This document shows, piece after piece, positions 1 through 6,462 of a stretch of DNA of 18,356 nucleotides. The notes beneath the pieces were generated by a model. That model made no database searches and was not told where the DNA came from. It was given only the letters and a program-made list of their open reading frames with translations. The stretch is from NCBI GenBank assembly GCA_902496275.1, contig CABVAC010000039.1, forward strand, positions 1 through 18,356. The letters run 5' to 3'. The DNA comes from an uncultured Collinsella sp. GTDB lineage: Bacteria; Actinomycetota; Coriobacteriia; Coriobacteriales; Coriobacteriaceae. Position 1 is the first letter of the stretch; the number at the start of each line of letters is the position of its first letter. The position numbers and the translations under genes are program-made.

Positions 1-569
1 TGGCAGAGAACCCACTTGTCGGCCTTCCAGTAGCAGTAGCTGTCACCGGCGGCAGGCATGTCGGCTGCAGCCTCGGGGCGCGGGCCGTTGGTGCCCGCCG
101 GCAGCGCCACCATCACCTGAAAGCCGCCGTCGTCGACCATGCAGGGCGTGTAGTGAAGCGTGGTGGCGTAAACCTCGACGAGCGTGCCGGCGGGCGCGCG
201 AAAGGCCTTGACCTGAGCGGTGTCGAGCTTGCCGTCGACAATTTGCTCGCGCTTGGCCAGCAGCAGAATAAAGTCGCGCGCACCCAAATTAAACTCACTG
301 GCACGGTGATACTCCAGACAGTTGAGGCGCGTGTTGTGGCCGTTGCACCAGCCCGGCTGGAACGGACGGCCGCCGTACATGAGCAGGCCGAGCGTGTCGA
401 CACCCTCAACCTGCTCGAGCTCGGGTGCGGAGGCCACGTACTTGGTGCCCTCGGGAATGGGAGTAGCCGCAAGCGCCTCGACAAGCGGGGCGGTCAGGTT
501 GGACGGCACGTCGTCCCACACGCGACCATAGGATTTGAACTCGGGATCTGATACAGAGTAGATATGCAT
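1..569 (-). CDS. DUF4867 family protein (3' end outside window)
   Basis: The reading frame starts at ATG 569 (MHIYSVSDPEFKSYG) and stays open to the left edge, giving 189 complete codons; the C-terminus is outside the window. I recognise the DUF4867 family from the opening MHIYSVSDPEF, the central WCNGHNTRLNCLEYHRASE and the later VEVYATTLHYTPC. The function of the family is not known to me. The pattern of Glu/His in LEYHRASE followed by a proline-glycine turn (APAGTLVEVY) and a second His strand looks like a cupin-type beta-barrel lyase or sugar-binding fold; this is inference. A Shine-Dalgarno AGGAG lies 6-7 nt before the ATG, so the start is well supported. The 123 bp between this gene and the hydrolase upstream hold no convincing terminator; a possible -10 (TAGAAT) is at 604-609, so it may be either the tail of operon A or a separate unit. 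Confidence 0.8.
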   Translation of the reverse strand, partial: MHIYSVSDPEFKSYGRVWDDVPSNLTAPLVEALAATPIPEGTKYVASAPELEQVEGVDTLGLLMYGGRPFQPGWCNGHNTRLNCLEYHRASEFNLGARDFILLLAKREQIVDGKLDTAQVKAFRAPAGTLVEVYATTLHYTPCMVDDGGFQVMVALPAGTNGPRPEAAADMPAAGDSYCYWKADKWVLC

Positions 570-692
570 GTTCGCTCCTGTTCGTTTATGTGACAGTATG
601 AACATTCTAGAACATCATTCATCCACGACCACGATCAATACCGAAAACATTGCATGACGAAATCACCCGCTCAAAAAGCGACATGCAGCTTC

Positions 693-1673
693 CTAGTCGA
701 GATAATCTTTAAGAAACTCAATAACGCTCATACACCAGTAGTCGGTCTCCGGCGCATGGGGCTTCATCAATGCGTGCCCCCCTTCTGAATACATGACTCC
801 CTCATGGTGTACTCCAGCTGCATCCAGAGCATCGACCATCTTTTCATAATTGTCGGGCGATACAATATCATCGTCAGCGCATTGCCAAAGATATGTCGGA
901 GGATACTGCTCCCACACATGCTGATTAATACAGAAATCATCGAGCGAGTCGCGACCAGCCCCGCCGCACACCGAATCAAGAAATCTATTGTCTGATGCGT
1001 TCTCAAAGCCACGAAGATCAATCGGTGCATAACACAGGACCAAGGCTTTGGGTGCCTCGCATCCGTAGGACGCAAATCCCTTGTTGTCCGTCCCCCACTC
1101 GGCAGTTAAATGCGCACCAGCAGAAAAGCCGATAACTGCATAACTTTTTGCGACATTAAATTTCGCTGAATTCTCGTAGACAAAACGGACAGCTCGATTT
1201 AAATCGTCGATTGGACGCGGCATCAAAGGCTCGACCCTCACCCTGTATGACAGCACGAACACGTTATAGCCCGCATCGTTGAGCTCGGGGGCAACGGGAA
1301 AGCCTTCCATTTGATGACAAACGCTCTGATAACCTCCGCCCGAAACCGCAATGATAAAGGGAGCCCCGGGTCTCCCGGGAAAGAAGAACAGTTTCGTGTT
1401 GCGTCGAGTCGGATCACGGATGCAGTCGGCTTCATCCCATATATCGTAGGCAACTTGCCTCCCGTCATCCACGAGCTCGACAATCCGATTCAATCCACGC
1501 AAAACGCGAGTAGTTTCATATGGATTAGCATCAGAATTCATATGAGACACGATGGGTTTATTCCACATGCGCTCCCAAGTTGAAGGCCGGCAAAGCATAA
1601 GGTGCTCGCCAAAGCCAGCGAACTCAGGAAGGAGCGCGATTTCGCCAAACGTCATATCGGCTGTAATTGTCAT
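693..1673 (-). CDS. Alpha/beta hydrolase, acetyl-esterase / BD-FAE-like
   Basis: A 326-residue cytoplasmic alpha/beta hydrolase without a signal peptide. The nucleophile elbow is GFSAG (182-186, Ser184), the oxyanion segment is SGGGY (111-115), the acid is probably Asp268 in CADDDIVSP, and the base is His300 in EGGHAL; this set matches the Aes/BD-FAE and pectin acetylesterase-like branch. The first 95 residues (MTITADMTFGEIALLPEF...) form an N-terminal extension that I do not recognise. The start is fixed by GGAG 8 nt before ATG 1673. It lies 105 bp after the EIIBC gene in the same direction and is probably the third gene of operon A. By position it may deacylate a PTS-imported sugar or an acylated glycoside; this is inference, since the family also includes general carboxylesterases. 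Base composition is AT-rich compared with luxS and operon B. Confidence 0.85.
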   Translation of the reverse strand: MTITADMTFGEIALLPEFAGFGEHLMLCRPSTWERMWNKPIVSHMNSDANPYETTRVLRGLNRIVELVDDGRQVAYDIWDEADCIRDPTRRNTKLFFFPGRPGAPFIIAVSGGGYQSVCHQMEGFPVAPELNDAGYNVFVLSYRVRVEPLMPRPIDDLNRAVRFVYENSAKFNVAKSYAVIGFSAGAHLTAEWGTDNKGFASYGCEAPKALVLCYAPIDLRGFENASDNRFLDSVCGGAGRDSLDDFCINQHVWEQYPPTYLWQCADDDIVSPDNYEKMVDALDAAGVHHEGVMYSEGGHALMKPHAPETDYWCMSVIEFLKDYLD

Positions 1674-1695
1674 AGCTAGTCACTCCAAAAATGAG

Positions 1696-1728
1696 GGTGG
1701 GCTCGCGTGAATCAACGGCAAGCCCACC
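1696..1728 (-). terminator. Hairpin between EIIBC and hydrolase, weak attenuator
   Basis: The arms GGTGGGCT and AGCCCACC (8 bp, perfect, 17-nt loop) are followed on the minus strand by CTCATTTTTGG, a short U-rich run. It lies in the gap between the permease and the hydrolase and ends just before the hydrolase ribosome-binding site. It could lower transcription into the hydrolase gene or stabilise the 3' end of the EIIBC message. The U run is short and interrupted, so full termination is doubtful. Confidence 0.45.
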
Positions 1729-1737
1729 ACATGCAAT

Positions 1738-1758
1738 CTGCCGCGGGGTTTTCGGCAG
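1738..1758 (-). other. Small GC hairpin downstream of EIIBC
   Basis: The arms CTGCCG and CGGCAG enclose a 9-nt loop, 20 bp after the EIIBC stop codon. There is no U-tract, so it is more likely a message-stabilising or incidental stem than a terminator. Together with the hairpin at 1696-1728 it makes the EIIBC-hydrolase gap unusually structured. Confidence 0.3.
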
Positions 1759-1778
1759 CTTACATCCCAAATAATTGT

Positions 1779-3149
1779 CTACTCCACTACTGCCTCTTCA
1801 TCAGGGCGATACAGGATGTAAACGAGAACGAAGTTAAGAATTAAACCGACGACATTGCAAAGAATTGCGCCGATGAGGCTGCTCATATCACCAGAAGGAT
1901 CCATATAACCGGGGAAGCTAAAAATGCCGCTCGACGTCATAACGAACGTACAGGTGTTGAAAATCGCCGGGATAACAGCACTGATTGCTCCGGCGACCAT
2001 GGAAGCGATAATGATCTTCTTGTGCTCCAAGATGATGCCGTACAGCGCCGGTTCCGTAATCCCGAAAAAGCCCGTAATGGCACAGCTGAACCCAAGACTC
2101 TTTTCACTCGGGTCCTTCGAGCGGAGGGCAAACGCCAAACAAGCGCCGACAACACCCATGCTGCAGCAGAGAAGTCCAAGGATAGGATCGGAGCCGACGG
2201 TCATAATATTGTTGATGGAAAGCACGATCAGGGCCCAATGGAGTCCAAGGGGGATCATAACGAGACCGAATATCGGCCCGAGAATAACGCCGCAAAGGAC
2301 GGGGCTGAACTGATAGACCGCCAGCACTGCAGTCGCAAGCAAAGAGCTCGCCTGCTGAATAACGGGGCCGATCACAAGGAGCGAGACGGGGGCGGCAACA
2401 GCAACCGTCAGGAACGGGACGAGCGCAAATGCCACAACATCGGGAAGAACCGCCCGCAGCCACTTATTAAGAACGGATGCGAACCAAGCCGCCACGATAG
2501 CAGGAAACACCGTGGAGGAATAGCTCACCATTGTGAACTTCATGCCGAGCAAATCCAGCGCATCGCCCGCTCCGGCCGCAGCAACGAAAGTCGGATAAAT
2601 CAGGATTGCACCGAGTACCGCACCGATATATCGATCGGTTCCAAAGAACTGAGCAGCAGATGATCCGACAAGAACGGGCAGAAAATACATGCAGGCATTT
2701 CCCATGCCGTACAGCAGAGTGTATATTCCGCTCTCGGCGGAAACAGCACCCGCCGTCGTCAGAATACTAAGGACGGCGTTTATCATTCCGCATGCGATCA
2801 AGGCAGGAAGAACGGGCATCATGATGCCGCTGATGAGCTTCATTAGCTTTCCCAGAAAGCCCTTAGTCTCTCCTTCGCTTGCCTCGGAATCTCCGGCATC
2901 AATCCCGGTTTCCTTGGCAACGACTTCATAGACCTTATCGACCTTAGGTCCCACAATCACCTGATATTGCCCCGCGGAATGGCGAATGTCGATCACGCCA
3001 TCAATCGCCTTGACTTTTGCATCGTCTACGATGCTTTCGTCCTTAAGGTTGAACCTTAAACGAGTCATGCAGTGAGCTACAAATGTAACGTTGTCTGCGC
3101 CGCCCACCATCTCGAGAATCTCGGCAGCGAGCTTGGTTGTATCTGCCAT
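1779..3149 (-). CDS. PTS beta-glucoside-type permease EIIBC (operon A)
   Basis: A membrane sugar permease of the PTS glucose/beta-glucoside superfamily, which takes up a sugar while phosphorylating it. From ATG 3149 (MADTTKLAAEILEMVGG) it has 456 residues. The EIIB domain is at about 1-80, with the phosphoryl-accepting Cys27 in AHCMTRLRF. A polar linker (85-98) leads to EIIC from about 105, rich in membrane segments, with the conserved His304 (PLGLHWAL) and the motif GITEP at 363-367. There is no C-terminal EIIA domain, so EIIA must come from another gene. Two in-frame ATGs lie upstream (3167 and 3158), but GGGAGAA overlaps the first and sits 9 nt before the ATG at 3149, so I chose that one. 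It lies 68 bp behind a BglG-type antiterminator and ahead of a hydrolase. The substrate is unknown; the absence of a phospho-beta-glucosidase argues against a plain beta-glucoside. Confidence 0.92.
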   Translation of the reverse strand: MADTTKLAAEILEMVGGADNVTFVAHCMTRLRFNLKDESIVDDAKVKAIDGVIDIRHSAGQYQVIVGPKVDKVYEVVAKETGIDAGDSEASEGETKGFLGKLMKLISGIMMPVLPALIACGMINAVLSILTTAGAVSAESGIYTLLYGMGNACMYFLPVLVGSSAAQFFGTDRYIGAVLGAILIYPTFVAAAGAGDALDLLGMKFTMVSYSSTVFPAIVAAWFASVLNKWLRAVLPDVVAFALVPFLTVAVAAPVSLLVIGPVIQQASSLLATAVLAVYQFSPVLCGVILGPIFGLVMIPLGLHWALIVLSINNIMTVGSDPILGLLCCSMGVVGACLAFALRSKDPSEKSLGFSCAITGFFGITEPALYGIILEHKKIIIASMVAGAISAVIPAIFNTCTFVMTSSGIFSFPGYMDPSGDMSSLIGAILCNVVGLILNFVLVYILYRPDEEAVVE

Positions 3150-3191
3150 AAATACCATTTCTCCCATGTTGAGTTTTATATGTAACCATCA

Positions 3192-3210
3192 GCAAAGCGC
3201 GCGCCTTTGC
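3192..3210 (-). other. Hairpin between antiterminator and EIIBC (operon A)
   Basis: The arms GCAAAG and CTTTGC surround a GC-rich centre in the 68-bp gap. No U-tract follows, so it is not a terminator. It may be a processing or stabilising stem. I found no good copy of the RAT motif in this gap. Confidence 0.3.
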
Positions 3211-3217
3211 CAACTAA

Positions 3218-4057
3218 TTACCTTGTTTTCGATGCAATTCGATTGATGTGCATCATGAGGTAGAGTCTTTCTTCGTCTATAAGTTCCCGCCCCGTCAGTC
3301 GGCTGAGAACAGAAGCAATATCATCGGCGCACATTGATGCCACCGGATATTCTTTTTTGAGCGAGAGGTACATCTTGCGGTTGTCGCTCACGATGCTTTC
3401 GCCAGAGTTCAACCTATTGAATAAGTACTGAAGATGGGTTGCGAACCTTGCGTAATCGAAACCTTCCCGATCAACTTGAATGCCAAGCCGATTTTCAACA
3501 GCAACGGTTGACTCCTCCAGAACACGATCGTAGATATCCGCGCTAAACTCTTTAACTACTTCGCATGAGTCCGAATCGGCCATGTTATTGATAAACGCCA
3601 TGGCAATTCCAACTGCCTCATGAGCTGGAAGCCTAACGTTAAGACGTTTCCTGATTATCTTAAGTGCATACTCGCCGATTCTAAATTCGACGGGATATTG
3701 TTGGCGGACATCAAACGATAAAGGCATGCGGACAACGATATTTTGCTCTTTGCGCTTAACCGCATACGCGATATGGTCCGCAAGGATAAACGGCAAATTA
3801 GGGCTCACCTCATAAGACAGCAAACCTGTCGACATATCAATAACATCCGAGGTAAGCTCGAGAAGCTCGTCGGGGACCTCGTCAACGAGAGCGATGTAGC
3901 GAGAGCTAACGTTATAAAACGTTCGTTGAATCTCCGAAAGAGGGACCTCGTCTCCGACATTCTTAAACCCCAGACCACGGCCGAATGCAACCAACTGTCT
4001 GCCATTTCCATCGACGCAGAGGACAGCGCTGGTATTAATTCGTTTAACAATTTCCAT
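3218..4057 (-). CDS. BglG/LicT-family transcription antiterminator (operon A)
   Basis: An RNA-binding antiterminator of 279 residues. Residues 1-55 (MEIVKRINTSAVLC...) are the CAT RNA-binding domain, followed by PRD1 (about 65-170) and PRD2 (about 172-277), whose histidines are normally phosphorylated by PTS proteins. His95 (LADHIAY), His208 (FATHLQY) and His270 (LMMHINRI) are present. The second PRD1 histidine of the family (His159 in B. subtilis LicT) is replaced by Ala154 in GIAMAFINN. The start ATG 4057 has a G-rich Shine-Dalgarno (GGGGGG) 4 nt upstream; the frame remains open to 4108, but that extension has no family similarity. It is the first gene of operon A and is preceded by a leader with a strong hairpin (4079-4136), the expected target for its own antitermination. 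Codon use is AT-richer than luxS and operon B. Confidence 0.92.
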   Translation of the reverse strand: MEIVKRINTSAVLCVDGNGRQLVAFGRGLGFKNVGDEVPLSEIQRTFYNVSSRYIALVDEVPDELLELTSDVIDMSTGLLSYEVSPNLPFILADHIAYAVKRKEQNIVVRMPLSFDVRQQYPVEFRIGEYALKIIRKRLNVRLPAHEAVGIAMAFINNMADSDSCEVVKEFSADIYDRVLEESTVAVENRLGIQVDREGFDYARFATHLQYLFNRLNSGESIVSDNRKMYLSLKKEYPVASMCADDIASVLSRLTGRELIDEERLYLMMHINRIASKTR

Positions 4058-4078
4058 GTGTCCCCCCCTAAACAGAAC

Positions 4079-4136
4079 AAGGCTCCCGAAGCAGAATCCG
4101 ACAATCAATGTCGACAGATGCTGCTTCAGGAGCCTT
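4079..4136 (-). terminator. Leader terminator-like hairpin of operon A
   Basis: On the minus strand the arms AAGGCTCCTGAAGCAG and CTGCTTCGGGAGCCTT pair over 16 positions (15 Watson-Crick plus one G-U). The 26-nt loop contains a further 5-bp stem (CGACA/TGTCG). The following GTTCTGTTT is a moderate U-rich tail. It lies 22 bp before the antiterminator gene, the usual place for a BglG-controlled leader terminator. Confidence 0.7.
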
Positions 4137-4153
4137 GCCTGAATATCACTCTG
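4127..4153 (-). promoter_or_regulatory. Candidate degenerate RAT antiterminator site (operon A)
   Basis: The segment starting CAGAGTGATATTC and ending GGCAAGGCTCCTG can form a lower stem (CAG/CTG plus AG/CT with one bulged C) that takes up the first bases of the terminator's 5' arm. AGAGTGATA and GGCAAGGCT resemble the RAT boxes GGATTGTTA and GGCATGACC seen in operon C, with the basal G-C pair changed to A-U. The match is partial and the apical stem is poor, so this is a candidate only. Confidence 0.35.
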
Positions 4154-4211
4154 AGGACTAGTTTAAGCGAGCTAGTGCTAATGACCTCGAATAAACACTT
4201 CTAAACAGTTA

Positions 4212-4238
4212 AACGGTCGATATCTCCGTGTGAACGGT
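4212..4238 (-). promoter_or_regulatory. Tandem ACCGTT box upstream of operon A
   Basis: Two ACCGTT copies (minus strand) at 4233-4238 and 4212-4217 are separated by 15 bp, a 21-bp period. The same motif with the same spacing lies upstream of operon B (9915-9941) and operon C (15368-15394). The position, 155-180 bp before the antiterminator gene and upstream of the leader hairpin, fits an activator or repressor site beside the promoter. No -35 close to consensus is visible. Confidence 0.55.
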
Positions 4239-4257
4239 TTGGAGGCAGAGGGCGGCC

Positions 4258-4746
4258 CTATGCCTGCTGATAGTGCAGGTGCTTCTCGTCGATATCGGCC
4301 AGGTCGCGGTCGAGATAACGACGCGCAAGCCAGTTGGCCATGGGGAGGTTCTGGTCCAGGTAGTTACCGCACTCCTCGGGAGCGGCACCGGGAACATCGC
4401 CCTCAAAGCCCGCGACAAACTCGAACAGCTCGCGCACGAGCGGCAAGATTTCCTCGCTCGTCAGCTCACCAAAAACAACCAGGTAAAAGCCCGTGCGGCA
4501 GCCCATGGGACCAAAGTAGACAATGCGGCTCGACCACTCGGCATGATTGCGAAGGAACGTGGCACCCAGGTGCTCGATGGTGTGGCACTCGGCCGTGTTC
4601 ATGACCGGCTCCTTATTGGGCGTGGTCAGGCGCAGGTCAAAGGTGGTGACGGCGGCGCCGGTCGCCGGATCGCGGTCGATGCGGCTCACATACACGCCGG
4701 GCTCGAGCAGCAGATGGTCAACGGAAAAACTCGCGATACGCTCCAT
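4258..4746 (-). CDS. luxS: S-ribosylhomocysteine lyase LuxS
   Basis: LuxS cleaves S-ribosylhomocysteine to homocysteine and DPD, the precursor of autoinducer-2, in the activated methyl cycle in the cytoplasm. The 162-residue protein has the family's usual length. The metal ligands His55 and His59 with the general base Glu58 are in the HTIEH motif, the third metal ligand is Cys126 (EECGNY), and the catalytic Cys83 is in GPMGCRTGFY; all match the B. subtilis positions to within one residue. The start ATG 4746 has GAGAGGA about 8 nt upstream. It lies between operon B and operon A in the same direction, with 169 bp of repeated GC-rich arms before it. No functional link to the sugar operons is evident, and no pfs gene is in the window. 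Confidence 0.97.
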   Translation of the reverse strand: MERIASFSVDHLLLEPGVYVSRIDRDPATGAAVTTFDLRLTTPNKEPVMNTAECHTIEHLGATFLRNHAEWSSRIVYFGPMGCRTGFYLVVFGELTSEEILPLVRELFEFVAGFEGDVPGAAPEECGNYLDQNLPMANWLARRYLDRDLADIDEKHLHYQQA

Positions 4747-4769
4747 GGCAGTTCCTCTCGGTAGTTAAA

Positions 4770-4840
4770 TTGGGACGGGGCTCTTTTAGCTGGTTCGAAT
4801 GGTCGCACCAATCATACCAGTCAAAAAAGCCCCGCCCCAA
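4770..4840 (-). other. Inverted repeat just upstream of luxS
   Basis: The arms TTGGGGCGGGGCT (4840-4828 on the minus strand) and AGCCCCGTCCCAA (4782-4770) pair over 13 positions with one G-U. The second arm ends about 12 nt before the luxS ribosome-binding site. The first arm is followed directly by TTTTTT. The same G-rich core occurs in the neighbouring hairpin at 4853-4885, so the arms can swap partners. Confidence 0.55.
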
Positions 4841-4852
4841 ATGAGCTGCCTA

Positions 4853-4885
4853 GGACGGGGATCAATGAGTTTTTTATCCCCGTCC
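4853..4885 (-). terminator. GC-rich hairpin after the FGGY kinase gene
   Basis: A perfect 10-bp stem (GGACGGGGAT/ATCCCCGTCC, 13-nt loop) begins about 30 bp after the kinase stop codon. It has no U-tract of its own on the minus strand. Its second arm can instead pair with the next G-rich arm (4831-4838), and that alternative stem is followed by CTTTTTT, a standard intrinsic terminator. Termination of operon B before luxS is therefore plausible. Confidence 0.5.
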
Positions 4886-4915
4886 CAGAAAAATCCTTGG
4901 GCGCCGCGCAGCCGC

Positions 4916-6406
4916 CTAGGCAGTGTATGCAATTGTGGCGTCGACAGCATGGCGCCAGCCGGCGATCTTTTTGGCTCGCTCGTCGGCAGGCATGGCAGGC
5001 TCCACGATGCCGCGGGCGCCGTAGACGTCAACGACATCGCGCGTGTACATGCCCAGCGCAATGCCGCAGGCCCAAGCCGCACCCAGGCCGCTCATCTCGT
5101 CGTTGCTCGCAATGCGGATGGGCGAGCCGACCAGGTCGCTCTCAAACTGCATCAGGTACGCGTCGCGCGTGGGACCGCCGTCAACACGAAGCTCGGCCAG
5201 TGCCGCGCCCGAATCCTCGACCATCGCATCGATCACGTCGAAGATCTGATAGGCGATCGACTCGTCGGCGGCCTTTACGAACTCCGCACGGCCCGTGGTG
5301 CGCGTCATGCCAAAGACGCAGCCCTCGGCATCGCTCGCCCAGTGCGGCGCGCCCAGGCCAGTGAACGCCGGCACAAAGTAGACGCGGCTCGCCGGATTGG
5401 CGGCGTAGCACAGGTCGGTGACTTCCTCGGGATTGTTGATGAGCTCCAGGTCGTCGCGCAGCCACGTCTTGACGGCGCCGGCGTAGCTCACGTTGCCCTC
5501 GAGCACATACTCGGTCACACCGTCCATACGCCACGCAAGCGAGCTCGAAAGCCCGTGCGAGCTGGCGACGAACTCGTCGCCGACGTTCATCATGACCGAG
5601 CTGCCGGTGCCATAGGTCGCCTTTGCCATGCCGCGGCTATGGCAGCCCTGGGCAAACAAGGCGGCATGGCTGTCGCCGAGCACGCCGTGAATGGGCACGG
5701 GCGCCGGCAAAAAGCCGCCCAGGTTCGTCATGCCGAACAGGCCATCGGAATCGGTCACCTGCGGCAGGCAAGCCGAATCGACGCCAAAGGCCTCGCACAC
5801 CGGCTCGCTCCAGCAGCCACGGCGCAGGTCAAAGAGCTGCGTGCGGCTGGCATTGGACCAGTCGCAGCGAAACTCCGCGCCGCCCGTGAGCGTCCAGACC
5901 ACCCAGGCATCGATGGTGCCCAGGCACAGCTCGCCCGCCGCAGCGGCCTCGGCAGCCGCGGGAACGTTCGCGAGGATCCAGGCCATCTTGCCCGCCGGGT
6001 AGTAGGGCGAGAGCACCAGACCCGTCGTGTCGCGCACCAGCTCGGCCACGCCTTCGCGCGCAGCAAGCTCGTCGCACAGCTCGCGGGCGCGGGCGCACTG
6101 CCACACCACGGCGTCGCACAGCGGCTCGCCCGTCGTGCGCTTCCAGGCAACGGTAGTCTCGCGCTGGCTGGAGATGCCGATGCCGGCGACGTCGGCCGGA
6201 TCGACCCCGGTCTCCTCCACCACGGCGCGCGCCACGGCCAGCACGTTAGCGGCGATCTCGGCTGGATCATGGCTCACCCAGCCGGCCTCGTTGACAATCT
6301 GGCGATGCGGGCGATCGGCACGATGAATCAAATGGCCGCCCTCGTCCACCAGCAGCGCCTTGGTGCCCTGCGTGGATTGATCGATTCCGATGATGTAGCG
6401 GCCCAT
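4916..6406 (-). CDS. FGGY-family carbohydrate kinase, glycerol-kinase-like
   Basis: An ATP-dependent sugar or polyol kinase of 496 residues. The N-terminal phosphate loop is IGIDQSTQGTKA (6-17). The segments QRETT (81-85), SPYYPAGK (133-140), GTIDAWVVWTLTGG (163-176), DWSNASRTQLF (182-192) and KATYGTGSS (262-270) closely follow glycerol kinase. The GlpK substrate pair Asp-Gln is Asp245-Ser246 here (GVLGDSHAAL), which suggests a substrate other than glycerol. It is the last gene of operon B, 56 bp after the transketolase C-terminal half, with a perfect palindrome in the gap. The likely role is to phosphorylate the ketose made by the isomerase; D-apulose, xylulose, ribulose or erythrulose are options I cannot separate. 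The start ATG 6406 follows AAAGGGG; an in-frame TTG at 6421 overlaps that site and is unlikely. Confidence 0.85.
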   Translation of the reverse strand: MGRYIIGIDQSTQGTKALLVDEGGHLIHRADRPHRQIVNEAGWVSHDPAEIAANVLAVARAVVEETGVDPADVAGIGISSQRETTVAWKRTTGEPLCDAVVWQCARARELCDELAAREGVAELVRDTTGLVLSPYYPAGKMAWILANVPAAAEAAAAGELCLGTIDAWVVWTLTGGAEFRCDWSNASRTQLFDLRRGCWSEPVCEAFGVDSACLPQVTDSDGLFGMTNLGGFLPAPVPIHGVLGDSHAALFAQGCHSRGMAKATYGTGSSVMMNVGDEFVASSHGLSSSLAWRMDGVTEYVLEGNVSYAGAVKTWLRDDLELINNPEEVTDLCYAANPASRVYFVPAFTGLGAPHWASDAEGCVFGMTRTTGRAEFVKAADESIAYQIFDVIDAMVEDSGAALAELRVDGGPTRDAYLMQFESDLVGSPIRIASNDEMSGLGAAWACGIALGMYTRDVVDVYGARGIVEPAMPADERAKKIAGWRHAVDATIAYTA

Positions 6407-6425
6407 GGCCACCCCTTTCAAAACG

Positions 6426-6460
6426 AATGTGACAAAGGGACTGTCCCTTTGTCACATTCC
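6426..6460. repeat. Perfect 35-bp palindrome between tktC and kinase
   Basis: GAATGTGACAAAGGGAC and its exact reverse complement flank a single central base, giving 17-bp perfect arms. It fills most of the 56-bp gap inside operon B, 3 bp after the transketolase C-half stop codon. The size and the intergenic position inside an operon are typical of a dispersed REP-like element; I believe similar sequences recur in gut bacterial genomes, but only one copy is in this window. It lacks a U-tract, so it is better read as a repeat or message-stabilising stem than a terminator. Confidence 0.85.
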
Positions 6461-6462
6461 AG

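Noticed and set aside
604..622. GAACAT repeats and TTCTAGAA palindrome as an operator before the DUF4867 gene
   Set aside because: The repeats are short, only partly symmetrical, and no regulator or second copy in the window supports them.
4258..6406. luxS beside an FGGY kinase, suggesting an Lsr-type AI-2 uptake system with LsrK
   Set aside because: The kinase follows glycerol kinase motifs rather than LsrK, there is no LsrACDB, LsrF/G or LsrR, and hairpins separate the two genes. Adjacency alone is not enough.
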